A stretch of 64,000 bases of DNA from Sarocladium kiliense (Eukaryota; Ascomycota; Sordariomycetes; Hypocreales; Sarocladiaceae), in assembly GCA_030734395.1 (NCBI GenBank), contig JAUZTG010000020.1:1302001-1366000 (forward strand), in the 5' to 3' direction. Positions 24,329 to 34,378 of the stretch are shown one piece after another (within the stretch, counting starts at the first letter, position 1; every line of letters starts with the position of its first letter). The position numbers and the translations under genes are program-made. The notes beneath the pieces are model-generated. The model worked only from the letters and a program-made list of their open reading frames with translations. It did not search any database and was not told where the DNA came from.

Positions 24329-25567
24329 ATGGCGGGTGTTCTGTACATCGACACTTCCTTCACCAAGGTCACGGTCAAGCCTGTGCATCCGACCTTCGGA
24401 TGTGAGGTCCAGGTCCCCGACTGGAACAACCTCGACGACGCGACAGTCCAGGAGATTACCAGAGCCGGCACGAAGGTGAATGCTTCTTCACATCTTTTGA
24501 TATGAACCGCCGATAGCTGACACTTCCTCTTAGTATGGCTTCTGCATTTTCCGCAAAACTGGACTAAGCGACAAGGCTCATGTCGATTTCTCGGCAAGAC
24601 TGGGTGAGCTGGACAACATGAAGCGGTTCATCACAGGCGACCGCAAGCTTCGCTATGACCACCTTGAGCTCTTCGATGCTGGAAACATCCATGACGATGG
24701 CTCGATTCTTGATCCTGAGAGCGCCCGTGCTCACTCCAATCGGGTATGCACGCACCAATCAACGGCTTTGAGAGCGAATGGCTGACTCAATCTCACCAGG
24801 GCAACGGTCTTTTCCACACTGATTCCAGCTACAACTTCCGTCGAGCCAGTTTCTCTCTCCTCCGCGCCGTCGAGCTTCCTCCCAAGGGTACAGGAGGCCA
24901 CACAGAGTTCGCCGATACTCGCACTGCCTTCCTCGAGCTGCCCGACGCTTTGAAGAAAGAGCTCGTTAGCAATAACTACGTCGGTTGCCACACACTCGCC
25001 CAGTCCCGCAAGCTCGGCTCCCCCGAGTTCTTCAAGAATGTAGAGCCTCACAAGTTCCCCATGGCTCGTCACCGCCTGGTACAGATCCACGAAGGAAGTG
25101 GTCGCGCGAACCTCTACATCGGCGCTCATCTGCATCATATCGAGGGATTGTCTGACGAGAAGTCTGTGGAGCTGCGTGACATGCTCAACAAGCATGCGAC
25201 TCAGCCCAAGTACATGTACACGTTTGAATGGGAACAGCCTGGCGATATCGTCATGTGGGACAACCGCGCACTTCTCCACCGCGCTGCTGGAGGCACTTTT
25301 GCTGGCAAGTACCGCCGAGATCTGCGTCGAACAACCCTCCACGACGACAGCGCCCATGCTTGGGGACTCAATGATAAAGATGGAGTCAGTGCGCTTGGGT
25401 ATCGAGTCGGCGCCGATACGCGTGATACGGCCGAGTTCACTCCTGCACAGAAGAGCGCACAAGCTTCAGTGGCTTCTGCGTCTGCACCTGAGCCTGCACC
25501 TATCAGCGCTCCTGAACCTGCCTCAGTAGCCGCACCAGTGCAAGCACCTGTTGCAGCAGCGTCATAG
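24329..25567 (+). CDS. TauD/TfdA-type Fe(II)/2-oxoglutarate dioxygenase
   Basis: Enzymes of this family couple oxidative decarboxylation of 2-oxoglutarate to hydroxylation of a small substrate such as taurine, other sulfonates, xanthine or phenoxyacetates. Three exons (24329-24475, 24534-24743, 24800-25567) give 374 residues. The iron triad is visible: HTD at 125-127 (His125, Asp127) and the distal His279 in NRALLHRA. The arginine-rich RRDLRRTTL just after would supply the 2-oxoglutarate-binding Arg. After the catalytic domain, residues ~336-374 form an Ala/Pro/Glu/Ser-rich tail with repeated APEPA units, unusual for the family. An AATAAA lies 140 bp past the stop. The gene diverges from an MFS transporter. 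Substrate is unknown; I could not assign it to the xanthine dioxygenase XanA from memory. Confidence 0.92.
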
Positions 25568-26116
25568 ATACACACTGTGAAACTATGAGATAGGATTCTG
25601 TCTTGAATCTGTTTGTGTAGTCAGAATAGCCATCTCCAACAGACTACTTGCTGGTATCTTCAGTACCATATCTTCAGCCCCGGATGTTGTCTTCCAATCA
25701 AAACTAAATAAAGTATACCATAAGCTCATATGGAACTCGGTACACTTTTGAAAGGCTGCAATGGTGTTCTTGACGAGACCGTAGCATGCTGTTGGTGGCG
25801 AGATAGCACATCCGTTTCCGCCCAGAGGCGGCAAATGTTATCCCGAAGATCCTATGCCCATATCCTGAAGGCTATCGATTGAAGCTTGGCAAGACAGCCC
25901 GAACGTATCAATTAAGTTATTACTACAGAAACTGAAGACCTCTGGCTTACACCGTGCTCTTTACAGCCACTTTGGCTCCTGAGGGACTGAGTTTAAACCA
26001 GGCCAGTTCGAACCCTAAAGCAACATAATTATATTCATGTTCAGTCTTGTCCGCCACTGCAAGGAATAAGAATGATCGAATTTGTTCATCATATTTTCTT
26101 ATGCCGCGTCTGAATC
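25568..26116. other. Intergenic, no gene seen
   Basis: About 550 bp of relatively A/T-rich sequence between two + strand genes. It holds a candidate polyadenylation AATAAA at 25707-25712 and otherwise nothing recognisable. Confidence 0.6.
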
Positions 26117-26677
26117 ATGGGTAAGGGACGACAGAAACAGTCCCTTGGCCACGTACCTCATCCACAACCGAGCGCATCGTCGGCGCAGACGGCAACGTCT
26201 CTCACAACCACGACTTCTGTTGCCTCTGATCCCATACTAGGATACAAGCTTCGTGTATTGCTACACGACTTCACAAACGTGACCAAAGATCCCACATCAG
26301 AGCACCGGATCAACCAGACCATGGACGAACACTATATCAGCCTTCCTTACTTCAACGATGATGAGGCAGCCATCATAAAGTCTGCTATCGTAGACCTGGA
26401 TATCAGCAGCCACACAGCAAGACTGGCGGCAGATGCAGAGGCTATCGAAGGAGAGGAGACCGATAGTCTGTCAAGTGAGACTCTGAAGGGCAAATCCTTT
26501 GATGAAGTTGTCAGGAAGGTCCTTAGCAACTTCATTGACAAGAGACGAGCAAGTGGAGATGCCCGTCCATGCGGTCCCCATCATCTGTCTCCTTTGTATG
26601 CATCTCTTTTCGGCGTGGACATCGAAGAGATCAAGGAAGAGAAATTCCTGAGGCGGCTCAGAAGATGTGGACTCTGA
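26117..26677 (+). CDS. Hypothetical protein, 186 residues
   Basis: A single open frame from a proper ATG. I do not recognise the family. The first ~35 residues are basic then Ser/Thr/Gln/Ala-rich and probably disordered. The rest is a charged, leucine-containing segment likely to be helical (FDEVVRKVLSNFIDKRR), followed by a Pro/His turn and an acidic-basic C terminus. No signal peptide or membrane segment is evident. Residue usage is protein-like and the frame is unbroken, but I see no homologue, so a lineage-specific gene is the best description. Confidence 0.65.
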   Translation: MGKGRQKQSLGHVPHPQPSASSAQTATSLTTTTSVASDPILGYKLRVLLHDFTNVTKDPTSEHRINQTMDEHYISLPYFNDDEAAIIKSAIVDLDISSHTARLAADAEAIEGEETDSLSSETLKGKSFDEVVRKVLSNFIDKRRASGDARPCGPHHLSPLYASLFGVDIEEIKEEKFLRRLRRCGL

Positions 26678-26857
26678 ATCAAATTCTACCTTCGCGAATT
26701 ACGGCATCCTTCGAACATTCGGCTCCCTCTTGCAACCTTTTATGATTCAGACCGGACTAGGTTAACAAATGTCTACATTAACTGAGATGACTCCCATCCC
26801 ATCACTATAGTATTTTAATCCACCCTACCAATACACATGTTACAAGAGGAGGCGACT

Positions 26858-28034
26858 CTACCTTCTCCCTGGCCTCCTTGACCTGTGGCTTCCAGACCTC
26901 CGCACCTCCCTCCAGACTTCCATTGTCATAGGATAGTTAGCCTGGAGCGAGCCACCTTTGGCCACGTTGCCTCGAATGATGACAGAGTCCATATCCGCCC
27001 ATACATCATCCTCCCGTTTCCCAATTGTGATGGGAACGTTTATTTGCGTAGACTCGATCGCGAAGTTGTCGACGACAACTCTTTCTTTTCGCTTAGGCTC
27101 GGAAATGGCTTCGTTTCGAACTGCTCCTAGTATGTCGTAGCTGACTTGGTTCTCTTGAAGCTCCTGGTACTGGGCCGGTGTCAGCTGCAGCCAGCCATTT
27201 GCTAATGATATGAGATGTTAGCTATTAATGAGTTTTGTAGAGAAGGATAGGATCATAGTTCCATGACAGGAGCAAAGTGGTTTCTGGCTGGCCGTACATT
27301 CGAGAGGCTGCCCCCCTTCCAACTTCTCATGGATGAACGATGCAATCATCAGCCCCTTTCCAAGAGTGGATTGTACCACGCGATTGATCTCTTCCACCAA
27401 GTCAATATTGACCGCAATTGCCTCTTGATTGTTCATTGTGAGCCCGACGTGAACAAGCTGGATATGCAACGTGAGATCCTGCTTCGCTCTCCCAAGCTGA
27501 CGAACTATCACAGCAAGATCCTCCCTCTCGGCAGATCCCTGCGTGATTTGGTGTTTGAAAGCCTTCAAGGCACTGCGTTCCTTATCCATGGACTGCACGT
27601 GCTCCATCAGGGACTCAACAATTTCGTGAACACGCTGAAGAATAGCGTGCAGGGCAGGGGCCCCTTGGAGGGCGGTCTGGCTCTTCACGAGCTCGACGAT
27701 GCATTTCGTTTCTTCCGCTTCGGTGCTAGCCTTGTAGAGCACCTCGGCTTGAGCTTTCTGTCGTCCAAGTGCTTCCCGGACGATCTTGATTGTTGAAATG
27801 AGAAGCTGCACAGTCTGGAACGCGACGCCGAAGGTGTCCTAAGCAGAAGGCTTCAGGTCAGCCATCCTCAGTACTTGTCCGTCAGGCCGTTGAGGCTTCA
27901 CTTACCATGGTATTTAAATTCTCAACAGGCCTGGACTGCACTTCTTTCCAAGGACCCCTAAAGTTATGGCTCAACTTGTTAGCCGTAGTTGCACCATAGT
28001 GAAGCGTTGTTCAAGCTTACTTCGATAGAAGCAT
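26858..28034 (-). CDS. Hypothetical coiled-coil/helical protein
   Basis: The best model has exons 28034-28021, 27957-27906, 27838-27298 and 27201-26858, giving 316 residues. The reading frame is continuous across strong donors (GTAAGC, GTAAGT) and acceptors. Exon 2 ends exactly after an ATG, so translation could also start at 27908, in which case the first coding exon would be just the start codon. The body is helical, with heptad-like Leu/Val spacing and many Gln, Glu and Lys. The C-terminal part ends in a very basic Arg-rich tail. The last intron is uncertain: donor GTACGG (27297) or GTCATG (27267) both join in frame to the acceptor at 27202, and I prefer the first. The family is not recognised; it loosely resembles helical N-terminal domains of fungal signalling proteins. 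Confidence 0.6.
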
Positions 28035-28637
28035 AAGTGCCAAGATGCAGATGTGTCACAGAAGTACAAGATGAGGCGACACATGGACTTGAACCCTCGG
28101 GCGTCGGGCAGCAATGCAACTACAAAAGGGGTGTGTTGGATCATGATGCTACTGGCCGAAGAAGTGCGTTTTTCGGTGAGGCGAACACGTATCTCATTAT
28201 AAATGGTCTAATATAAACTCCATCAGAACAGTGGCTTCTGGTCCCGGCCCTCACGGCACCTCTCTCGAAATGCCTCGTTATCATAGTCATCAGAGCCTCA
28301 TTTCACACCCTCTAAGGTTGCTCGTAACCCCCGCACTTGCGGTAGAAAGTCCAGTCCTCTTCTTCCAGCGCGTCCTTTTCGGCCGAAAATACCTGGCTGC
28401 CTAATGATACCCAGGTAGAAGCTCATAAGGTGCCTCCATCATATAACATTTGACCATCACTATAAAAGATCAGTGCCCACTCAACAACTGGTTCTCGCAG
28501 AGCCTTCGTTCTGAGAAAGTCACCATCATTTCATCCCAAGTCACTTGGCTTCGGCTTGACCTGAGAGAATCGCAGACCTTGAAGTTGCCGAGTGAGACAA
28601 CGGCATCCTTCTTTGGGATGTCCTTGGGTCACCTGCG
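28035..28637. other. Intergenic, no gene seen
   Basis: About 600 bp between two minus-strand orphan genes. The right part is probably 3' flank of the upstream gene and the left part promoter for the helical protein. A GGACTTGAACCC at about 28.09 kb resembles a tRNA T-arm but has no paired stem. Confidence 0.55.
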
Positions 28638-30017
28638 TCAGGGGTTATGCTTCAGCTCAACCTCAAACTCTTCGCAAGCCCGATGTTCTCTGATGAACCT
28701 GAGAACTCTGCTCCATCGGCGCTTGAAATCATTTGGCGCGAGGGAACAGAACAGGACGTCGTTGTCGGACCCGTCACCTGTTACCGCCGTAAACTGAAGG
28801 CGAAAAGCAGATCTGTCCAAGGCTGGGCCTCGTTCATAAGCCGTAGCATAGCATTCCCTCAACTGAGCCAGGAAGACATCCCCTTCCAAGTCGTTTAGTG
28901 AGAGGCTTGCTTCGAGCCTCTTTCGACCGAGGCGAAGGTCAAGGCTTATTGGCCGCGGTGTGCCGCGACCACTGCTCGTCGTATTGGGCCCTCTGTGTGG
29001 CATCGAAGTTGTCCATGGAGGTGTATCGTGGTCTCCCCTGGCTGGAGTGTCTGAGGCGTCATAGAAGTATTCTGCCGGACTGGACTGTAGAGTTACACGT
29101 AAGACATTGCTCTCGATTTGACATGTGCCATTCACCCACGTACCCCATAAAACTGGTTCTGACCGGGAAGCACCACCCGGGCGCGTTGGTCGGTACAATG
29201 ATCCATGAAAAGATGGACCAGGTGGTCCAAAGTTTCGTACGTTGTTGGGCGACTGACGCCGTTCCAGGATTATGGGTTCCTTCACTGCAGGTCGGATTTG
29301 TCTCAGCCAGCGTCATGAAGATGGCTATTGGTAGAACATACCTTCTTGTCCTCCTGGTGGTCTATCAGCAATGAGTAGGTCGCACATATCGTCATCCTCA
29401 TCGACCTCAACGATCCAGAACAGCTCAGCGTGGGTGGCTTCTTGATGCCCGAAGCGCCATGTGAGTTTGACACACTCCGAGGATGATAGTGACCCGATTT
29501 TGTCAACTCTAGTATGAAGCGGTTCGCATATCTCAGTCGGATGCGTAGGGTCAAAACGACGCAAAAAGCTAGCACGGACCAGGCGATACGGTGTATGGCT
29601 AAAGCCAATTGTGCAGCTCTGAGTCTCAGCCCCCATTCCGCCCGAGACGAGTCCCTCATAGCAGTTGACGGCTCTTGATCTTGTAGACCTCGGAGAAATT
29701 GATTCAGTCGTCCGGGATGATACTGTTGGCGCTGGCGATGTGATCGAGGAGGGTGCCCGGAAGGAAAAAGCGCCATGAGCATCTGGAGAGTTAGGAGTAA
29801 ATATGCCCGCCAACCCCGTAGTATCGTTCTGGTCTATAGCACCCTTCGCCATTTCCATCACGTACGGATAGCGCTTATTGACATGCCGACATAGATTGGT
29901 CACCATCATCCTCATCTGCGTCGGTTCCATGCGGCCAGTGATGTAGTCGATGGCTTTTTCGGGCGCATGGTGAACAAGGAGCCACGCGTGTGTGAAATCG
30001 TCGTTGTCCGAGGCCAT
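28638..30017 (-). CDS. Hypothetical protein, 440 residues
   Basis: Two exons (30017-29342 and 29284-28638) join in frame through a GTATGT donor and a CTGCAG acceptor. The start is a proper ATG. I recognise no domain. The first ~65 residues look like a small helical unit, followed by a Ser/Thr/Pro-rich linker. Then come two mixed alpha/beta stretches with many Trp, Arg and Asp (for example FGHQEATHAELFWIVEV and VLWGTWVNG) that could be beta-rich domains. The C-terminal 60 residues are basic and helical. No signal peptide or transmembrane segment is seen. It is one of three neighbouring minus-strand genes without recognisable relatives. Confidence 0.65.
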
Positions 30018-30629
30018 GATTACTTTGCATGCATGCTTTTGGAAATGCTATGTTGTGGAACAAGGTGGCCAGTGCCGACTATGTCGCACAACCTCACGGG
30101 ATCCTGTAGGTGAAGGCCGTCCGTGAATGTGGAGACCAGCCGGGACGCAGTTTGCTTGATCCCGTCAGGATCACGGCGATGTGGATTCTTACGGCCCCAC
30201 GTATTGTAAGCCGGCCGAAGAGTGTAAAGGATGATGGTCGCAGAGTCGTTGGATGGAGACAGATGAGTGACGATCCAGATCAAAGAGGACAGGGAGCCAG
30301 CTCATGATAGAACGGATGAGGGATGGCCAGTAAGAAAACTTGGTCGGGTGGAAATATGTGTTGAGCAATCACCCGCATGAACGTAATGGGGAGCCAGCAG
30401 CAGCGAGGTTGGGCATCAAAGGGATCAAGCACTCAGACGGAGGCTCTGCTCACGTGAACAGTGCGATAAGAGAGTGGCAGGCTCGTCATCCCCTGGCGCT
30501 CTTCGCAATTGGAGGGACGGGAAGACTTGCTTGTCGTGGGGGAGTCTCGACTGGCTACCAAAACACCCACTTTATGTTGCGTCGCATTGACATGCAGCAC
30601 TAGTAAGCTGTTGCCTCTTCGGCGGCCTC
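30018..30629. other. Intergenic, no gene seen
   Basis: About 610 bp separating two minus-strand orphan genes. Short open frames here overlap on both strands and lack any protein-like pattern. Confidence 0.55.
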
Positions 30630-31388
30630 TCAGTGGGACGCCACGGATTCTTTTGCGGGTTGAGGCATGTCGGAGCCCAGCAGCATGTCGAATAGATTTG
30701 GTGCGTTCCTGGCGAGATGGAAACGATGATAGCAGGCCGGGTGTTCCTGGCATGTGGAGCAGGGAAGATCTATATACCAACCTGCTGATTGGATCTCGGT
30801 TTCCTTATAAATTATGCGCTGCTCTTCTGTGCCTTGCCGAACTTTAACAAGATTTTGTTTCTTGGGGTCGATTCGGTTGATCATGCGTGGGGAGATCCAG
30901 TTGCCTTGAAGAGCCGGGACCGAGACAGCAACGCCTGGGACATGCCCAAATAAGCACACATCAATGAGCCGCGCGGGCGATGCATCCTATGCAAGTTAGC
31001 AACCGAGAGGACTGTATGTGCTTGGACAGGTGACTTACTGTGGAAGACGACTGCCATCCCGACGTCTCTGGATCTGAATGACTTCGTACCGTCCTGGCAG
31101 TGCTGCTTGCTGACGCAGAGGATGAGCCAGCTATTGCGTCACCACACCGGTCGCAAATGCTTCTTTGGCACAGGGAGAGTCTGTTGTTGCTGCATTCCCA
31201 ATTAGGGTCTGCGACAATGAGCCTGTCGAGTACAATGGAACTTACAGATTCAGATACTCCGTGACGATCATGATCGATCGCTCATTTACCACATTGTTGG
31301 CGATGATTCTTGTACTGGGTCTTGCCTCCTGCGTCGGGAGAGGAGGAATGGCGCTTGACGAAGTCGATCGTCCTTTGTGTTGCGACAT
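30630..31388 (-). CDS. Hypothetical cysteine-motif protein, 216 residues
   Basis: Three exons (31388-31246, 31189-31039, 30986-30630) give a continuous frame through GTAAGT donors and CAG/TAG acceptors. The first exon is Ser/Thr-rich and probably disordered. Residues spanning the first join contain CQRSICDRCG, and the last third contains LPCSTCQEHPACYH, so two CxxC pairs with nearby His could bind one zinc ion. The frame upstream of 31388 opens only with TTG, hence the ATG chosen. I do not recognise the family. The tail is short and not secreted-looking. Its sequence quality is protein-like throughout, which makes a real gene likely. Confidence 0.65.
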
Positions 31389-32093
31389 GGTCAAATCAGC
31401 TTGTGAGGCGGTTGAGGATGTGACGCGATGCAAGACAGGACAGGGTGAGCCTCGAGGGGCGGCAGAACGAGATCAGCTCAGTGAGTGAGGCTGAGGGATT
31501 GCTTTACTCTTTATATCTCTGTGAAGGCTGTGCGGCGTCCTGGGAGGGAGCCTCGCGGTTGCCTGTTTCAGCTGCTGGGCTGATTGTGTGATGTGTGTGT
31601 GCGCATGTGCGTGTGTGTGTTTGTTGGTGTATGAGATGGTTGATGGTGGTCTGGGAGACGCCTTCACCGCAGCTCGACAGGATATGCAAATACACTTCAT
31701 AACAGCTAGGCTATCCCAGAGAACGGGACTGTGTACTAGTTTGCAATCCTGGCATAGGCGTTCTCGATCGTAATAGCAGCTAGGCGTAATTGTTTCTTAC
31801 CTTCACACTCATGAGAGGCCTGGCCCCTGATCTTGAGCTCATGCGAACGATGGGCTGCTCCTTTGCGCTGGATTCTCAGGGCAAGCAAGGCTAGCGTGAG
31901 CCTTTCCAAGAAGATGGCCAGACTGAATAGCCTCACGTGGTAGACCGACGTTTGGGTTCATTGATTTGCGACCATTCTTTTCCTTTATAGTGATCTGAAA
32001 TTCCATCTGTATTGATTCATGCAGGCATCAACTGCCTATTCTTTTCCCACGTTTCCTATAAGTATTCAAAACTGCCCTCCTTTGTATGTGTGT
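31389..32093. other. Intergenic with GT microsatellite
   Basis: A 700-bp gap between the cysteine-motif gene and the 3' end of the homeodomain gene, both leftward. It includes a TG-rich microsatellite and no supported gene. Confidence 0.6.
31585..31626. repeat. Imperfect (GT)n microsatellite
   Basis: About 40 bp of mostly alternating T and G with a GCGCATGTGCG interruption, in non-coding sequence. Confidence 0.85.
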
Positions 32094-33797
32094 CTATACG
32101 GCAAACGGAGACATTCCCAGCAATATGGTAACCTGAGTAGTGGCACACCCTGAGAGACCTGCCTTCAACTGATCGATGCAAAAGTTCTTCAGCTCCCTGT
32201 TTCCAACCTCTCCCCCTGAAGCTACATCGGATTCAATCCCAAAAGCCTGGTAGAGCGAGCGTCTCCAACAGGTCTCGAAGTCGGCGACGCTTGATTGGTG
32301 CTCTCGAGTTGACCATTCGTAGCACTTACGCTTTATCTTAACCACTTGCGTCGCGCAGCGATGCAAGTCTAGGTTGATATCTTCTTCTTGAGGTATATGT
32401 AGACCAAGCAAAGTGAGCGTGTTCCTGTCTTCTGCTGTATGCTCAGAGCCAAAGCCATGTACGCGACTCAAGTGCTGCTTCAACGAGTCTTTCCTGTAGA
32501 ATGTTCTTTCAGGTTCAGGCTTTTCCCAGCAACACATCATGCCGTGCGGGCATAGAATTGGGTCTTTCAGGCATGTTGGACATAATAATGATCCGTCAGC
32601 TCTCACAATTGGAGCACAAACCCAGCGCTGAGTTGACTCGTGGATAGCTTGAATGTGTCGTTTTAGCGTCGACGCTCTCGCGAAGGTCCTGCCACATTGA
32701 TCACAAGGGTTGGCTGCTTTACTGCTCGAAGACGGAGCCGACGGGATAAAGGGCAGGCCGTAAGCTCTTCGGCCACGCCGCGAGCCCTTGTTCGAGTGCA
32801 TGCTTCCTGCGGTAGATTCCACGCCATCTGTAGAGTATTGCGTAGCGACCGCGGGGTCCAGGACTGCAGATGTTAAACTTAGATGACAAGCCGAGTCTGG
32901 ACGGGATGAAGAAGCAAAGGCACTCTCCGTCCATCGTTCGGGACGTAATTTACCAGGTGGATATTCTGCGATATAGCCTTGTGCTCGAAGCCACCAATCC
33001 ATCAGGTTCCCTCGCGACGTGGATAACAAAGGAAGATCAGCATCCTCTGTGCTTTCCTCCGTCCCCTCTATGCCAGGGTTATCGCTTTGCTCACTGCAAG
33101 GGCTCTGTGATGAGCGGCACGCTTCAGGGCTTGGAGGCTGTGCTTCGGTTGATACTCCACGCATATGCTTCTCTTCCGTATCTCGTGGACTAAGTTCCTC
33201 TGCCTTTTCGGGTTCACAGGCTTCCTCTATCCCATGGGCTGACAATCGTGCCTGTGACCGTGGTGTATCTTGGGTAGGGGCGGTGCACATAGCGTGGTTC
33301 GGGGTATTTCTCTCCAAATTTCTTTGCCGAAAATTGCTGCAGAAATACTGTATCTGCTTGATTGATAATCCGGTCTTCTGAGATAAGTGCATCTTGTCTT
33401 TTGCACTAGGATATGGGGAGCTCTGATTGTCGGCCATCCATTGCTTCAACAAGGCTATCTGCTCCTTCGTAAAACGCGAAGGGCGTAGACCTTCCGAGGC
33501 ATCATCCATAGGCTCCGATGCTTCGACAAGAACATCCTGAACAATCTGCTGCATCGTGCCCGGAGCTGAATCCTCATTCACCGAGACTTGGACGGCACCT
33601 TCATTTTGGCCGGTATTGGCATCGCTGGCATCGTTGGCATCGTCGATATCCATGACGTCGACGAAGGTATCAGGCATCTTCTGAGCTTCAGCAAAAGGTC
33701 TTTGGCGGTTGCTGGTGTGCGCATTGTAGCCCTTAGATACCGATGAGCGCGGGCTCGGCTTAGGGATGCCTGTAGTATCGTAGGCACCACGGCCCAT
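32094..33797 (-). CDS. Homeodomain and C2H2 zinc-finger transcription factor
   Basis: A single exon of 567 residues from the first ATG. The frame is open about 54 codons further upstream, but only behind a GTG, so an additional 5' exon is possible. A homeodomain-like fold lies at about 105-162 (RPSRFTKEQIALLKQW ... QIQYFCSNFRQRN). Asn51 and the flanking Arg of the recognition helix are kept, but the usual Trp48-Phe49 pair reads Phe-Cys. A classical C2H2 finger follows at about 365-386 (CDQC ... HIQAIH), and a second, less regular Cys/His cluster ends in DSLKQHLSRVH. The segments between are acidic and Ser-rich. The homeodomain plus C2H2 combination is known in Pezizomycotina. It should be a nuclear DNA-binding protein; targets are unknown. 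Confidence 0.85.
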   Translation of the reverse strand: MGRGAYDTTGIPKPSPRSSVSKGYNAHTSNRQRPFAEAQKMPDTFVDVMDIDDANDASDANTGQNEGAVQVSVNEDSAPGTMQQIVQDVLVEASEPMDDASEGLRPSRFTKEQIALLKQWMADNQSSPYPSAKDKMHLSQKTGLSIKQIQYFCSNFRQRNLERNTPNHAMCTAPTQDTPRSQARLSAHGIEEACEPEKAEELSPRDTEEKHMRGVSTEAQPPSPEACRSSQSPCSEQSDNPGIEGTEESTEDADLPLLSTSRGNLMDWWLRAQGYIAEYPPGKLRPERWTESAFASSSRPDSACHLSLTSAVLDPAVATQYSTDGVESTAGSMHSNKGSRRGRRAYGLPFIPSAPSSSSKAANPCDQCGRTFARASTLKRHIQAIHESTQRWVCAPIVRADGSLLCPTCLKDPILCPHGMMCCWEKPEPERTFYRKDSLKQHLSRVHGFGSEHTAEDRNTLTLLGLHIPQEEDINLDLHRCATQVVKIKRKCYEWSTREHQSSVADFETCWRRSLYQAFGIESDVASGGEVGNRELKNFCIDQLKAGLSGCATTQVTILLGMSPFAV

Positions 33798-34242
33798 GAC
33801 GTCCAAGGCCGGCCGCTGACGAGAGATACTGTCACGCGCGTCGTCGATATGTAAAATAATGCCATCAAGCAAGATATTTCGGGACTGGCAAAGGACACAA
33901 ATTTCACGAAGACACAAAGCTTTTCCGAGAAACTGGGCTTGGTAGAGATGTGAGGGCACTGCGGCGGAGCACCGTGTATGTCAAGCTCAGCAGCTGAGGC
34001 CGGTCGCCAATCATCTTGGACAGACGCCTCGGTGGCGCTCTTACGGTGAAGCCATGCCGCAGCTTGACAATTAGGGTGCGTAATGTTCGGGATGTTCGAA
34101 CTTACGAGCGGGCGGGAAAGATCCTACATAGATACCTGCTTTAGTTTCGTGCGACACACTTTACAATGAGCATACATATCTCAAAATTTGGGGAGCGTCG
34201 GCGTTAACTTTAGCTGACTCGTTGGGTGTACCTTTCTGCCTC
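33798..34242. other. Upstream region of the homeodomain gene
   Basis: Non-coding as modelled, although 33798-33959 is an open extension of the homeodomain frame and could belong to a missed 5' exon. Nothing else recognised. Confidence 0.5.
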
Positions 34243-34296
34243 TTGCACCTTGTGTGTCCATTGCACCTTATATGTCCATTGCACCCTGTATGTCAA
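34243..34296. repeat. Three 18-bp tandem repeats (TTGCACCTTRTRTGTCCA)
   Basis: Three abutting 18-bp units start at 34243, 34261 and 34279. They differ at only a few positions (core TTGCACC...TGTCMA) and stop 8 bp before a TATA box. The regular spacing and position suggest an operator-like array rather than a random microsatellite. Confidence 0.85.
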
Positions 34297-34304
34297 CAGA
34301 AGGC

Positions 34305-34312
34305 TATATAAA
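34305..34312 (+). promoter_or_regulatory. TATA box of the small membrane-protein gene
   Basis: TATATAAA, 74 bp before the ATG at 34379 and directly after the 18-bp tandem array. Confidence 0.55.
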
Positions 34313-34378
34313 CACTTCACCCTGTCAACATGTCACAGGACTTTACATCCCCGTGGTCTGTAACACGCAGGGAAAGGT

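Noticed and set aside
28083..28097. GGACTTGAACCC, a minus-strand tRNA T-arm look-alike
   Set aside because: The flanking bases do not form the 5-bp T stem, and no acceptor or anticodon stem can be drawn.
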